A stretch of 64,000 nt of DNA from Rhizobium sp. NFR07 (GCF_900111905.1 NZ_FOKM01000018.1:58349-122348); one strand, 5' to 3'; shown: positions 51,779-60,585, counted from the first letter of the stretch. A program made the numbers and translations. The notes: a model not told the origin generated them from the sequence alone.

Positions 51779-52213
51779 ATGAACACGAAGGCAAGCGCCT
51801 GCTCCGCCCGTTTCGATCTTCCATCGACCATAGCGAAATTCCCGCAGACGGCCGATACGCTTCTGATAGACGAGTATCTGACCGACACAGCCGCGGCGAG
51901 CTCGCGCGTATTCCGGGTCTACAGGGGAACGCCCCCGCATTTTCACCGCGGCTGTGACGAGTACCTCTACGTGCTCTCCGGCCGGGGGACCTTCTGGATG
52001 GAGGACCCTTCAACTGAGGCGGAATTCAAACCGGGAGATTTGCTCTTCTTCGAAAAGGGCACGGTTCATGCGTTGCCGAAGATCATTGAGGAGCCGGTCG
52101 TATTTCTGTCCGTTGACACACCCCGCCGCAAGCCGAAGGATATTGTCTTCGTCAACAGTGAGGATGGCACGCCTGAAACGTTTATCGCGCAACGGGAGCG
52201 CTCTGGGGTCTGA
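51779..52213 (+). CDS. Cupin-domain protein
   Basis: The 144-residue protein has the cupin motifs: HFHRGCDEYLYVLSGRGTFWM (H, H, E metal ligands; the first reads HFHRG) and PGDLLFFEKGTVHAL (second motif with H). It may bind a metal and act as an isomerase or dioxygenase or as a sensor. GAGGAG precedes ATG 51779, which is 10 bases after the SDR stop. A hairpin at 52270-52296 probably ends the operon. Confidence 0.92.
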   Translation: MNTKASACSARFDLPSTIAKFPQTADTLLIDEYLTDTAAASSRVFRVYRGTPPHFHRGCDEYLYVLSGRGTFWMEDPSTEAEFKPGDLLFFEKGTVHALPKIIEEPVVFLSVDTPRRKPKDIVFVNSEDGTPETFIAQRERSGV

Positions 52214-52269
52214 GGTCAGGCAACCCATTTGCATTTGCCTCGGTCAACGCTGGGTCGAATGCCGTCTGA

Positions 52270-52296
52270 AGCCGCGCCTCGTTTGCAGGCGCGGCT
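52270..52296 (+). terminator. Hairpin after the SDR-cupin operon
   Basis: AGCCGCGCCT at 52270-52279 and AGGCGCGGCT at 52287-52296 form a perfect 10-base-pair stem with a 7-base loop. No T-run follows. The rest of the gap to 52653 has no supported gene. Confidence 0.65.
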
Positions 52297-52653
52297 CATG
52301 CGTCCGGCGCAACGGCGCAGTATCTAGGATACTGTCCCGCTTCAATCGGGGCATGATCCGCTGTACCACTCGGTTTCAACGGTCGGGACGACAGGACCGA
52401 TCTACCGATCGCTAAGCACATGGGCCTGTCACTTTGGACGAGACACGCTTCAACCGGACGCGGCTGCCTTCTCGCGCGAGATCTTCACGTCATATCGGTA
52501 AAAAGTGTATTTTGCCCTGCCGGCTGCGCAGATCCTCACGCCGTAGAATCTCGGCGAGCCGATCGGAAACGAACGCACAACCCGGTTGGACTGCTGTGAA
52601 TTATTTCCGTTGCACACCCAGTAAGGGCGCGCAACGGACAAGTCAGCGCTCTA

Positions 52654-53541
52654 TCACGCCGCCTCAATTTCATCGGCGAGCTGCGGGCGAGCCAGAAGGT
52701 CGTAGCTAGCAGCCGTCGTGACGTCAGCTTTAGGGTTATCGATTGCGCCATCGAAGCGACCAACAACCTTGCCGCCGCTGATAAGAGCCGGGGAGTCATG
52801 GCTGATAAGAAGGAAGCGAGTGCCGGACAGCGCACGTTTGATGGCTTGTTTCTCTTGCAATGTGGACATCGCGTGGTTGCCCGTAATCGTCGGCTCGTGC
52901 GCTGCCTGATCCAGGAGTGGGGTGATCAACTGGTCTCCGAGATGGTAAGCGATGTCACCTGCGATGTTCGCCAGACCCTCGTCAGTCTCGACGAGGATTG
53001 AGATGGAACCGGGCGTATGCCCACCCGACAGGCGTACCGCGACGCCGGGTATGATTTCTTCTTCGAACGTGCCGTCGACATCGAACAGTCGCAGAGCGCC
53101 TCGGGTGTAAAGCCTGTCGATAAGATGCTTCGTCTCCACCGCGGTGTACATGCCAGGGCCCATCAGACCAGAAGCCGCGAACTCGAGTTCCCGCCGCGAC
53201 ATCATAACGGTTGTTGACATCGGGAACAGGTAGTCCTGACCAGAATGATCGATATGCACGTGCGTGTGGATCACATGACGAATATCCTTCATCTTCAGAC
53301 CGTGTTGGGCCAGATGATGTTCGATGGTCATTTCCTTGGTTCTGTCGTGAACCATGCCGAAGGCCGCATACTGCTCTGAGTTCCTTGATCCAGTATCGAC
53401 AAGAAGTGGCTCCTCACCTCCCGTGATCAGAAAGCCGAGTGTTGGGATCGTTGTCAGGACGCCGGGATTTCGAAACAGCACTAGACCGCTCGAGTCCATG
53501 GTGATGTTGCCGTAGTTGATTGGGTGAATCTTGAGGGGCAT
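52654..53541 (-). CDS. MBL-fold lactonase-like metallohydrolase
   Basis: The 295-residue protein has the metallo-beta-lactamase metal motif HTHVHIDHSGQ (HxHxDH) near residue 115, an earlier LLVDTGS and the later GGHTPGS and LISHDSP stretches, as in N-acyl-homoserine lactonases and quorum-quenching enzymes. It may open lactone rings; the substrate was not shown. AAGGA precedes ATG 53541. A palindrome at 53571-53584 overlaps its promoter and matches those of the MFS and TetR genes, so it belongs to the TetR regulon. Confidence 0.92.
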   Translation of the reverse strand: MPLKIHPINYGNITMDSSGLVLFRNPGVLTTIPTLGFLITGGEEPLLVDTGSRNSEQYAAFGMVHDRTKEMTIEHHLAQHGLKMKDIRHVIHTHVHIDHSGQDYLFPMSTTVMMSRRELEFAASGLMGPGMYTAVETKHLIDRLYTRGALRLFDVDGTFEEEIIPGVAVRLSGGHTPGSISILVETDEGLANIAGDIAYHLGDQLITPLLDQAAHEPTITGNHAMSTLQEKQAIKRALSGTRFLLISHDSPALISGGKVVGRFDGAIDNPKADVTTAASYDLLARPQLADEIEAA

Positions 53542-53570
53542 AGCATTTTCCTTCAGTTGCAAGATGTTTT

Positions 53571-53584
53571 GAACCAAATGGTTC
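53571..53584. promoter_or_regulatory. TetR-type operator upstream of the lactonase gene
   Basis: GAACCAAATGGTTC is an inverted repeat centred 30-43 bases before the lactonase ATG at 53541. It shares GAACC-N4-GGTTC with the site at 54959. Confidence 0.8.
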
Positions 53585-53654
53585 AATATGGTCATCTGTT
53601 TCACGGAAAGCAGGATGAGGTTTTCCGATGGGAAACGGCCTAAGGCCGTCACGT

Positions 53655-54878
53655 TCAGGCCCGTTGAGAGTTTATGGACTTGATCTGGACGGCCGGGGTC
53701 CGAGAAAGACTGACGACCAGGGCGATGACAATTGCGCACAATCCGATCATGACCGCGGCTCCGATTAGGGCGGCGACCGCCATGCTGACCTCGGTAGCTA
53801 CTTTGCCCAGCGCGACTGCCAGAAGTCCGGTAAAAAGATAGGCGAACAGATATAGGGCCGACATAACGCCACCCCGAACCTTTTCCGGGGTCACCGGGTT
53901 GATGATGGCGAGACCGCCGTAGACCATCAAGGCGTAGCCCATGCCGGAAATGGACGTCGCGGGAATGAAGAAGACGAGCGTGTGTTGAGCAATCGCCGCC
54001 GCGAGAAACAACATCCCGACAATCGACGCCAGCGAACCCCACACCACAGCCTTGATACCAGTCAGACGGCGAGCGAACAGACCTGCGATACCCAAAGAAA
54101 TCGCGAAGAGTGCGAGAACGGATCCGTTGACGAAAATATTCGACGACTGGACGAGTTCCTTGGCGATCTGGGCTCCAAGTGAGGTGATGATGACACCATG
54201 AGTATAAGCGGTCATCACCGCGACAGAAGAAGCTATGAACGCGGTCCGGATTTCACGCCGAACGCCAGGGATTTTGGGATGCCAGCGGCCGACGTTTGCA
54301 CGCCGGTTTTCCGGCAGAAACCAGCTGACCGCAAAGAGTGCAAGCAGCAGAACAAAAAGGACTATAAAAGTCAGGCGGCTCGGAAAAGGGGCGTACTGCA
54401 CCAGGAACCCGCCCACGATAAGTGCGCAGGAGAAGCCGATGGCTTGGGCGACAATTGTGGTCGAGCTGGCCCTTGTTACTCCACCAGAGCCCGCGAATTC
54501 CTGGAGAGCCGCAGTAGAAGGTCCAGCCGAAAGCCCGACCCCGATACCCATGAAGACGCGGCCGATGAAGAGCGTCGCCACATTGGGTGCGATCGCGAAG
54601 AGGAATACGCCGATGATGGACGATCCCAGACCGAGCAGCATCGTGCTCCGTCTGCCAATGAAATCGGACAGGTCTCCAAATAGCACCAGCATCGCGACGA
54701 CCACTATCGGGTAGACTGCGAAGATCGCAGTCGTCACCGTCGGCGTGAGATTCCACTCATGAGCGTACAATGGATAGACCATGGCCGGGGCCGCGCTCGT
54801 CCAAAGGGTATGGGCGACAATGCCTGCGGAAACCCAGAAGCTCAAAGGTGTTGAAAGACATCGCGGCGTCGAACGCAT
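53655..54878 (-). CDS. MFS efflux transporter
   Basis: The 407-residue protein has 12 predicted membrane helices with GDLSDFIGRRSTMLL between helices 2 and 3 and VFMGIGVGLSAGPSTAALQEF in the central region, typical of MFS drug or metabolite exporters. AGGAG precedes ATG 54878, and a longer frame from 54983 is open. It lies between the lactonase and TetR genes on the same strand. Two inverted repeats upstream (54902-54925 and 54959-54972) match the TetR operator set. Export of the lactone or its product is a reasonable guess. Confidence 0.92.
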   Translation of the reverse strand: MRSTPRCLSTPLSFWVSAGIVAHTLWTSAAPAMVYPLYAHEWNLTPTVTTAIFAVYPIVVVAMLVLFGDLSDFIGRRSTMLLGLGSSIIGVFLFAIAPNVATLFIGRVFMGIGVGLSAGPSTAALQEFAGSGGVTRASSTTIVAQAIGFSCALIVGGFLVQYAPFPSRLTFIVLFVLLLALFAVSWFLPENRRANVGRWHPKIPGVRREIRTAFIASSVAVMTAYTHGVIITSLGAQIAKELVQSSNIFVNGSVLALFAISLGIAGLFARRLTGIKAVVWGSLASIVGMLFLAAAIAQHTLVFFIPATSISGMGYALMVYGGLAIINPVTPEKVRGGVMSALYLFAYLFTGLLAVALGKVATEVSMAVAALIGAAVMIGLCAIVIALVVSLSRTPAVQIKSINSQRA

Positions 54879-54901
54879 TACCTGTCTCCTAGCGGTCGAG
54901 G

Positions 54902-54925
54902 GTTTTGAACCGTACAGTTCAAAAC
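54902..54925. promoter_or_regulatory. TetR-type operator 1 of the MFS gene
   Basis: GTTTTGAAC at 54902-54910 and GTTCAAAAC at 54917-54925 form a perfect 9-base inverted repeat around CGTACA. The core 14 bases (54907-54920) match GAAC-N6-GTTC. It is 24 bases upstream of the MFS start. Confidence 0.85.
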
Positions 54926-54958
54926 TAAGTTTCCCCTTCTGCCCCGTCAAGGGGTTTT

Positions 54959-54972
54959 GAACCGTTTGGTTC
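54959..54972. promoter_or_regulatory. TetR-type operator 2 of the MFS gene
   Basis: GAACCGTTTGGTTC is a perfect inverted repeat 81-94 bases upstream of the MFS start. It matches the lactonase-gene operator (GAACC-N4-GGTTC). Between it and the TetR stop at 55304 no gene was found. Confidence 0.85.
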
Positions 54973-55303
54973 GTTTTCTCCATGCTTGGGAGGTTTGGGC
55001 TCTGTGTAAGGCAATCTGGCAGGCTAAGCCGATGGAAGATTGTACAATGGAGCCATGGCCTTCACCCGCCCATAACCCGCTCACGGGAAGAAAGCCTATG
55101 TATGGGCGAGACGGCCAGACGCAGAAAGTTGAATAGCGGCAATCTAAGTGAGATTCTCATCCAGATTGCCGCGCTATAGAAAGTCTAGTGAAGGGAGGTT
55201 GGGGGTGCCTTGAAATGGCGGAACAAGGATCGAGGCCACGCCCGCCAATGAAGCCCGCGCAGACGCGGTCAGTCGAGCGACGATCTTCGCAAGAAATCCG
55301 CTG

Positions 55304-55882
55304 TCAGGCCTCGGCGCGGCCGCTGGAAGCGCTTCCTCGAAGAAGCCGCATAAACGCTTGGACGCGATTTCGGTGAGCACCGACGTCCGCCTTCAGGTTC
55401 GCGTCGATGCAGATACCAGAAAAGAAGGTCCAGATCAGATTGCAGACGTCGTCCACTTGATCTTGGGGGAACTCCGCTTCCACGTTCTTACGGATAGCAG
55501 CCATACGCGTTTCGTTGAAATCTAAAATCAATCGAACTGCGGCATCCGGCAGCAAGGCAATGTCGCGTGTAGAATTAACCGACAGGCACCCCGCGTAATC
55601 CCCAGAGAAGGCCGGCGCCAACGAAAGAAATTGCTCGATGTTGCCCAGCCCCAGTGGCCTGCTCGAAAGGATCCGCAAGGCCGGCCCTGTCTCGAGATAT
55701 CGCCTCAGGGCTTCGACGAACATGTCGTCCTTGTTCTCGAACTCGGAATAGAGGCCGGACTTGTTCACTCCGGTCGCGGCTTCTAGCTGCTGGACATTTG
55801 CTCCAGCCAGCCCATAACGCCAGAAAACGGGTATCGCTTTGTCGAGCACTGTCTCCCGACTGAATTTTTTAGGTCTAGCCAT
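55304..55882 (-). CDS. TetR-family transcriptional regulator
   Basis: The 192-residue protein has a TetR helix-turn-helix in residues 14-52 (AIPVFWRYGLAGANVQQLEAATGVNKSGLYSEFENKDDMFVEALRRYL) and a helical ligand-binding domain. A palindrome at 55901-55916 lies 19 bases before the start ATG 55882, so it should repress itself. Operators of the same type precede the MFS and lactonase genes. The inducer is probably a substrate of those proteins. A longer frame from 55966 is not supported. Confidence 0.94.
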   Translation of the reverse strand: MARPKKFSRETVLDKAIPVFWRYGLAGANVQQLEAATGVNKSGLYSEFENKDDMFVEALRRYLETGPALRILSSRPLGLGNIEQFLSLAPAFSGDYAGCLSVNSTRDIALLPDAAVRLILDFNETRMAAIRKNVEAEFPQDQVDDVCNLIWTFFSGICIDANLKADVGAHRNRVQAFMRLLRGSASSGRAEA

Positions 55883-55900
55883 GGCAAGAAGATAGTATTC

Positions 55901-55916
55901 TGAACCGAATAGTTCA
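55901..55916. promoter_or_regulatory. TetR autoregulatory operator
   Basis: TGAAC-CGAATA-GTTCA is an inverted repeat 19 bases upstream of the TetR start. Its core GAACCGAATAGTTC matches the other three sites (GAAC-N6-GTTC). Confidence 0.8.
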
Positions 55917-56104
55917 ATACCCGCATAGACGCAACGGTATCTCAGCTGATGAATGCAGCCGCTCACGCCGGGACGGCTAATCCCCGGCTATCGCAGCGCG
56001 CTCGACGTGTTGATACGATGTCACTGGCGGGAGGTTCAGTATGGTTCAAGAGCATGCTCAAAGATCGGGCCAACGGTAGAAGGCTATCCGACGCTCCTAG
56101 CTAG

Positions 56105-57004
56105 TCAATTCCAGACAGGGAGATTCTTCCAATTGGCCGGGAAGCCCATCGCGGCCTGGTCTGCTAGTGGGCATGAATCCATCAGTCCTGCGATCTGTTC
56201 GCGCCATTGGTTGTTCGGTGCAACGATATCCATAAGATAGCCGAGAACTGCAATGGTGTTGTAGACTCGCCCCTGCGCATTTCCATTCATAGCCAGCTTT
56301 AAGCTCGCAGGCGACGTCGGCACAATCATCTTTACCGTCACCTGCTTGTTCCAAAGTCGGCCGTGATGGGCACAGATGTTGCGGATGTATGTCAGGTGAT
56401 GAGCGAGTGATACCAAGACCGATTCATCCAACCCGTAAACCTTGGCGATCGCCTGTCTATCCGGCCGGTTCTTGAGATTATTATACCACATCGAGAGTTG
56501 CCCCAACGATATCACTTCGGCTGTCATCCAGATCGGAGGGTGCTCTGGATCGTCATATTTATTCCTGTAGTGAAGAATGAACGTATCTTTCGACCTTGCC
56601 AGATCCTCGATCAATTTGGCGAAGGCTTGGGCATATCGATCCGGCCGGTGATAGAGACCAGGATCGAGATAGCCATGTGGCCCGTATTTCATGGCAAGGT
56701 GATGTGCCCAGCTGCCTCGCAAGGATACTTCAGTCCTTTCGATCGCGTCCATCACGAGGAGGCGCAGACGCCTATCAAAAATGTAGAGCTCCAAGACTTG
56801 GTCGAAGGATGTTCCAGCTTGGAACCCGTGCGTGCCATTAGTCTGTGCAGCGTCCTCGAATGGCAACCAGTAGGCCCGTAGCCGATAATAGCTTATATGT
56901 TGGAGGCAATGAGCCGCGTGGGAATGATCTGGGACAGCCATTCCTCTTGCTTCCAGCAACGCGATTTGATCGGGAATGGAGACGGAGGGCTTTTCGAACT
57001 TCAT
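56105..57004 (-). CDS. Abi_2 family abortive-infection protein (AbiF/AbiD-like)
   Basis: The 299-residue protein is of the Abi_2 family: YYRLRAYWLPFE near residue 40, FDRRLRLLVMDAIERTEVSLR near 80, and the signature RNICAHHGRLWN near residue 225, an RNxxAHH motif that can act as a HEPN-type RNase site. Such proteins limit phage growth by arresting the infected cell. A structured RNA upstream (57040-57112) fits the abiF-RNA association known in this family. No other defence gene is next to it. Ribosome-binding site before ATG 57004 is weak, so the RNA or another feature may control translation. Confidence 0.9.
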   Translation of the reverse strand: MKFEKPSVSIPDQIALLEARGMAVPDHSHAAHCLQHISYYRLRAYWLPFEDAAQTNGTHGFQAGTSFDQVLELYIFDRRLRLLVMDAIERTEVSLRGSWAHHLAMKYGPHGYLDPGLYHRPDRYAQAFAKLIEDLARSKDTFILHYRNKYDDPEHPPIWMTAEVISLGQLSMWYNNLKNRPDRQAIAKVYGLDESVLVSLAHHLTYIRNICAHHGRLWNKQVTVKMIVPTSPASLKLAMNGNAQGRVYNTIAVLGYLMDIVAPNNQWREQIAGLMDSCPLADQAAMGFPANWKNLPVWN

Positions 57005-57039
57005 GCCATTTCATAGGCGGATTCGAATGGCTATAAAAC

Positions 57040-57112
57040 AAAAAACCCGCCGGGGTGCGCAGTTTCGGGACCGAGGTTCCGTCCGAGGCGTGGCGGGTGT
57101 TGTTGACCAACG
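57040..57112 (-). ncRNA. abiF-type structured RNA upstream of the Abi_2 gene
   Basis: On the minus strand the sequence contains CCCGCC (57092-57097) and GGCGGG (57046-57051), which pair to close an internal region, followed by six T residues (57040-57045). The interior CCTCGG, GTCCCGAAACTGCG and GCGCACCCC stretches look like those of the abiF RNA family as I remember it. It ends 36 bases before the Abi_2 start. The 5' end is a guess. Whether it is a separate RNA or a leader is not decided. Confidence 0.65.
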
Positions 57113-57474
57113 ATATGGAGCAATCCTGTTAAGAAAGCAACAATTGAAGGGTAAAAAATGTACCCATATACGTGCGTTGCAGGCCAAGCCATTGATGTGG
57201 AACCAAGATTTCTTGCAAGGAGCGATTTGACCGAGATCAAGCGTATCCTCAAAGTCTGAGCGACGATAGGTGGCTGTCAATTGTTCGATGAAACAGTGTA
57301 GAGCGAGAACCCGTCTGTCTGGCACACCCTCGGGCGGCCGGCGCCATTGGCAAGACCAAGCTGCGTGAGGTGACGGCCAGCAATCCAGACAATCCCTAGC
57401 AAGTATCTGTTTTCAAACGCACTCGTTCTCGATGAGCGAAGACTGCATCAACGAGGTCTGCGGTTCGAGTCCCT
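57113..57474. other. Intergenic region upstream of the abiF RNA
   Basis: No gene is supported in these 360 bases. GGTTCGAGTCCC near 57450 resembles a tRNA T-arm but has no matching stem, so it is not counted as tRNA. The region would carry the promoter of the RNA/Abi_2 unit. Confidence 0.4.
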
Positions 57475-57711
57475 TCAAGGCGGCGAAATGACACCTGAAA
57501 TTCTTTGAAGTTCCTCGTCAGATATCGGCCACATTTCGGTCAGGCCATTCGAGCTCAAGACTAGCGTCATCGTCCGATGGTAGGCCTCCCACACAACATC
57601 GATCGGATATTCATCGATCTGCAGCTCGAACGTACCAGGCGCATGCGGTTCACGCATGCCTGCAAGCTGGAAAGGTTGAAGGATGGTGATGCTTTTCGTG
57701 GTGGTTTTCAT
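57475..57711 (-). CDS. Small hypothetical protein
   Basis: The 78-residue protein (SITILQPFQLAGMREPHAPGTFELQIDEYPIDVVWEAYHRTMTLVL) has no recognised domain, but similar small acidic proteins are familiar in rhizobia. It starts at ATG 57711 behind AAGGA, which supports coding; an in-frame start at 57741 is less likely. It is followed by the small genes at 57857 and 58056 on the same strand, possibly a stress-related cluster. Confidence 0.6.
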   Translation of the reverse strand: MKTTTKSITILQPFQLAGMREPHAPGTFELQIDEYPIDVVWEAYHRTMTLVLSSNGLTEMWPISDEELQRISGVISPP

Positions 57712-57856
57712 GACCGTGATCCTTTTCGACAACACGGACAACCCATCGGGTCGGAGGGGCGATAACAGTAACGAGGCACTGTAGGGTCATCAAAGCCCAC
57801 GGCTACCAGAGTGGACATGCGACTGATCCCGAAAGGGCGAAACCACCGCTCCTCGC

Positions 57857-58027
57857 CTATCGGCCTGCGTTTCTGAGGAGGTCAATTTCCTTGGCGATCG
57901 GACCGAGGAGCTTCCGCAATCTATTCTCCTCGACCCGATCGAGCCGAAACCGTCTGGCGAAGTCGCTGACGAGAACCATTTTTCCTGTGCTCGGTACTCT
58001 GGTTCCTGGAATGCTTGGCTGACGCAT
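57857..58027 (-). CDS. Small hypothetical protein
   Basis: This 56-residue protein (KMVLVSDFARRFRLDRVEENRLRKLLGPIAKEIDLLRN) is basic and helical, with a pattern like a small regulatory or DNA-binding helix. AAAGGA precedes ATG 58027 and the stop TAG is at 57857-57859. It is too short to classify. It lies in a row of small minus-strand genes from 58612 to 57475. Confidence 0.6.
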   Translation of the reverse strand: MRQPSIPGTRVPSTGKMVLVSDFARRFRLDRVEENRLRKLLGPIAKEIDLLRNAGR

Positions 58028-58055
58028 GATCATATCCTTTAAGAAGACGGTCTGC

Positions 58056-58325
58056 TCAACGGAAATCCTGTAAGCTCAGGGAGATGGCACTTGTTTGCGC
58101 TTTCGAGTAAGCACTCGCGGCCACTTTCAGAATTCTGGGCCGCAACGCGTCGAAGGAGGTCAGATAGTCGCACTCGCTGGCATTCCGGTGCGATTTCTCA
58201 CAGGCAAGTACCTCGGTCGCCAGATAGAACTTTACCTCGAACATTCCGTCATAGCCACTGAATCGGACGCATCGGTTCTTGTCATCAAAACTCCGAGCTT
58301 CATTTGGAAACCTGACGCCCATCAA
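58056..58325 (-). CDS. DUF1488 family protein
   Basis: The 89-residue protein has the DUF1488 pattern (GVRFPNEARSFDDKNRCVRFSGYDGMFEVKFYLATEVL). Its start codons ATGATG overlap the stop of the upstream hypothetical gene by 4 bases. Function of the family is not known; members are common in Rhizobiales. The C-terminal half (FDALRPRILKVAASAYSK) matches the end of the family. Confidence 0.85.
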   Translation of the reverse strand: MMGVRFPNEARSFDDKNRCVRFSGYDGMFEVKFYLATEVLACEKSHRNASECDYLTSFDALRPRILKVAASAYSKAQTSAISLSLQDFR

Positions 58326-58612
58326 CGGCCACCTTCATCCCGCCACCGGTCGATGGCGTCTTCCTTCGACGAGCGTCCGAACCGGGCGCCGACCGTTGAA
58401 GGTCGGCTCCGCCGCGTGAGCGCTTCCAAAAGGCTGGCTTTGGTCCTGACCCCCTCGCGAAATTCGGAGGTGAGAAAAATCAGTGCGTCGCGCTTCATGT
58501 CGGAACTCGCCTCGGCTTCCACACCCCGAAGGCCGGCGGTCCTCAAGACGTCCCGGATCAGCTTGAAGCCGGCTTTTTCGATCTGCGTGATTGCTGCTGG
58601 ATTGGAAGACAT
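58322..58612 (-). CDS. Hypothetical protein upstream of DUF1488
   Basis: The 96-residue protein (GFKLIRDVLRTAGLRGVEAEASSDMKRDALIFLTSEFREGVRTKASLLEALTRR) is mixed alpha/beta and not recognised. AGGAGG precedes ATG 58612. The 3' end overlaps the DUF1488 gene by 4 bases (ATGA), so the two are translationally coupled. Confidence 0.7.
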   Translation of the reverse strand: MSSNPAAITQIEKAGFKLIRDVLRTAGLRGVEAEASSDMKRDALIFLTSEFREGVRTKASLLEALTRRSRPSTVGARFGRSSKEDAIDRWRDEGGR

Positions 58613-58708
58613 GCTGTCCTCCTTTGTTGGGGCAAGGTTCTGCACCCTTGGCGACAGCGCCCTGAAGACATGCCGTCACTACACTGTAAGTCGTGCATTT
58701 ATATTCGA

Positions 58709-59376
58709 TTACAAGGCTGGGTCGTGGTAATTGATCGCCAGCGAAACCGCGATAAGAAGGAGGCTGGGTCGCTTGTCGCATTCGAATTGCGGCCTCACGC
58801 ATCTGACCTGCCGGAGAGCAGGTGGGGCTGGGCTTTCAACAACATGGAATTCGCGGGTCTTTTTGTCGCCAGCTACCCGGCAGTTGATGGAAAGCAATGC
58901 TGCGAGTTGTTCGAGCTGTTCCGGTAGTGCTGAAGCAGAACCGAGCATGGCTTTCTCAAGCGTCTCTTTGGATGGGTAGACTTCGTGGAAGCTCAGTAGC
59001 GTCTTGTCGCCCTGGTCCGAGAAGGACACGGTGGTGACCGCACCTTCTCCGCCTTCGTCGTTAGTCCAGACGATGCGCTCATTCGGCGTCACGTCGAGAT
59101 ACTTACCGTAGAAAGCCATGGTGTCCGAACCACCGGCGCCGAATTCCAGCCGGTACTTTCCCCCGGTACGGACATCCATAGCGCACGATACAAGCGAAAC
59201 GCCGGAAGCGGATTTCGGTACCCACCAGAGCTGGAAAAGATCAGGCTGGCTCCAAGCCCTGTAAACAAGCTCGGTGGCGCGTTGAAAATCCAGGTTACGA
59301 CAAGTTCGCAATCTCCTATGCGGCTAACATAGACGCGGTTCTGATTACTACCCGCAAGTTCCGCTTGTCCGTTCAT
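58709..59376 (-). pseudogene. AHSA1/SRPBCC-domain protein, frameshifted near its start
   Basis: The first part (ATG 59376, RIGDCELVVTWIFNAP) and the following part (ELVYRAWSQPDLFQLWWVPK onward) are one AHSA1-type domain interrupted by a missing base near 59272: the frame reads CCACCGAG where a CCN codon before GAG is expected. Without the base the first frame runs into unrelated residues. The C-terminal half after QLAALL is a read-through without domain features. It may be a sequencing error or a recent mutation. Confidence 0.75.
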
Positions 59377-59696
59377 GTCTCCCTTTCTTTTTATTTCCCG
59401 GATAATTTTTGCAGGTGCAATTCAGGCCTCGCGAGCCTTTAAAACCGTACAGTAGCTTTAGGTGCTCGGGAGCTTTCAACCGTCGAGTCCACTGACGCGG
59501 TATATATTCCTGCAAACTCAGACGCTTAGACTTTTCTAAAGGATAACAGTGGCCCGAATCTGTTCAAGAGCTTTCCTATTCGCACGCATCATATGCCGCC
59601 TCATGGAACACCGTTTTCGCACGGAACACCGCCCCTTGAACCATACTAATCTCTCTGCTGGATACTTCCAGCTTTACGTCATGTCGCGACTGCACG

Positions 59697-59720
59697 AAAA
59701 AGCCCGCCAAAGGCGGGCCG
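59697..59720 (-). terminator. Rho-independent terminator of the CsbD gene
   Basis: GGCGGGC and GCCCGCC around a 3-base loop (59702-59718) are followed on the minus strand by five T residues. It lies 26 bases after the CsbD stop. Confidence 0.9.
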
Positions 59721-59745
59721 TTTTACTGTCTCAGCGAAGGCGAGG

Positions 59746-59922
59746 CTATTTGCCCACGGCTTTCTTTACCGCGCCTTTGGCCTGCTGCATGTCGCCCTTG
59801 GCTTCCTGCGCAGCGCCTTTAGCCTGAAGCTTATGGCTGCCGGTTGCATCACCAACAGCCTGCTTCGCCTTGCCGGTGAGCTCGTTGGCTTTTCCAGAAA
59901 CTTTATCAGCGGTAAAACCCAT
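59746..59922 (-). CDS. CsbD-family stress protein
   Basis: The 58-residue protein (GFTADKVSGKANELTGKAKQAVGDATGSHKLQAKGAAQEAKGDMQQAKGAVKKAVGK) is a CsbD-type, alanine/lysine-rich helical protein. Members increase under general stress and are common in rhizobia. AGGAGA precedes ATG 59922. The terminator at 59697-59720 follows. The 59377-59696 region to its left on the plus strand has no other supported gene. Confidence 0.95.
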   Translation of the reverse strand: MGFTADKVSGKANELTGKAKQAVGDATGSHKLQAKGAAQEAKGDMQQAKGAVKKAVGK

Positions 59923-60222
59923 TTTTCGATCTCCTCTTAGGACGGAAACGCACAGACTACCGAGTCGCTATCCGGTCAGAACGCCGGGAAAGTCCGCCAG
60001 TTGACCGCTTCACGATCCGCTTGAGTAGAGAACACTTTAGCCCGCTCTTCGTTCCAGATGGCAAGCCGGAGCAGGGCATCAATCTCAAATGGGAACGCGG
60101 CTAAGGCTGAACGTTAGCTGCTTTTTTCACGACCTCCTATGAGATGGCGCGCGATTCGCGGCCAAGGTCGCGCCTAAGCTCAATCATCGTAGCTTTTGGG
60201 GATGCCCATGTATATCCGTCCG

Positions 60223-60585
60223 TCAGACGAGGCATGATTTGATGCTGTCCAGCAGTGCTCCCGGCGCATGAGGCTTTGGGATGAAACGCTCAGCGAATGT
60301 CAGCTCTTGCTGCTCAAACGACCAGTTACCCGAGGTGAGGATGATCCTTATGGGCGGCCAACGGCCTCGAACCAATTTGGCAAGTTCAACACCTTCGGCC
60401 TCGGAAAACAGGTCAATGTCGGTGAGCATGAGACGAATATCAGGCTGTGTTTCCAGAACGCCGATCGCTTTTGCCGCATTGTCGGCTTCAAATACCTCGT
60501 ATCCCGCCTCTTCAAGTTCCTCGACCAGCAGGAACCGTGAGACAGGATCGTCCTCAACGACAAGAATGGTCTCAGCACTCGGCAT
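60223..60585 (-). CDS. Stand-alone response-regulator receiver
   Basis: The 120-residue protein has a receiver domain only: ILVVEDDPVSRFLLVEEL, LMLTDIDLFSEAEG with the phosphoacceptor D in TDI, SG in LTSGNWS and IPKPH for the conserved lysine. It belongs to the group often paired with HWE kinases. No kinase is next to it; the HWE gene at 62708 is the nearest candidate. The 59923-60222 region has no other gene. A related receiver at the right edge is decayed. Confidence 0.92.
   Translation of the reverse strand: MPSAETILVVEDDPVSRFLLVEELEEAGYEVFEADNAAKAIGVLETQPDIRLMLTDIDLFSEAEGVELAKLVRGRWPPIRIILTSGNWSFEQQELTFAERFIPKPHAPGALLDSIKSCLV

Noticed and set aside
57446..57475. Possible tRNA or attachment-site fragment (GGTTCGAGTCCC)
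   Set aside because: The bases on the two sides cannot form a T-stem and no anticodon arm precedes it.
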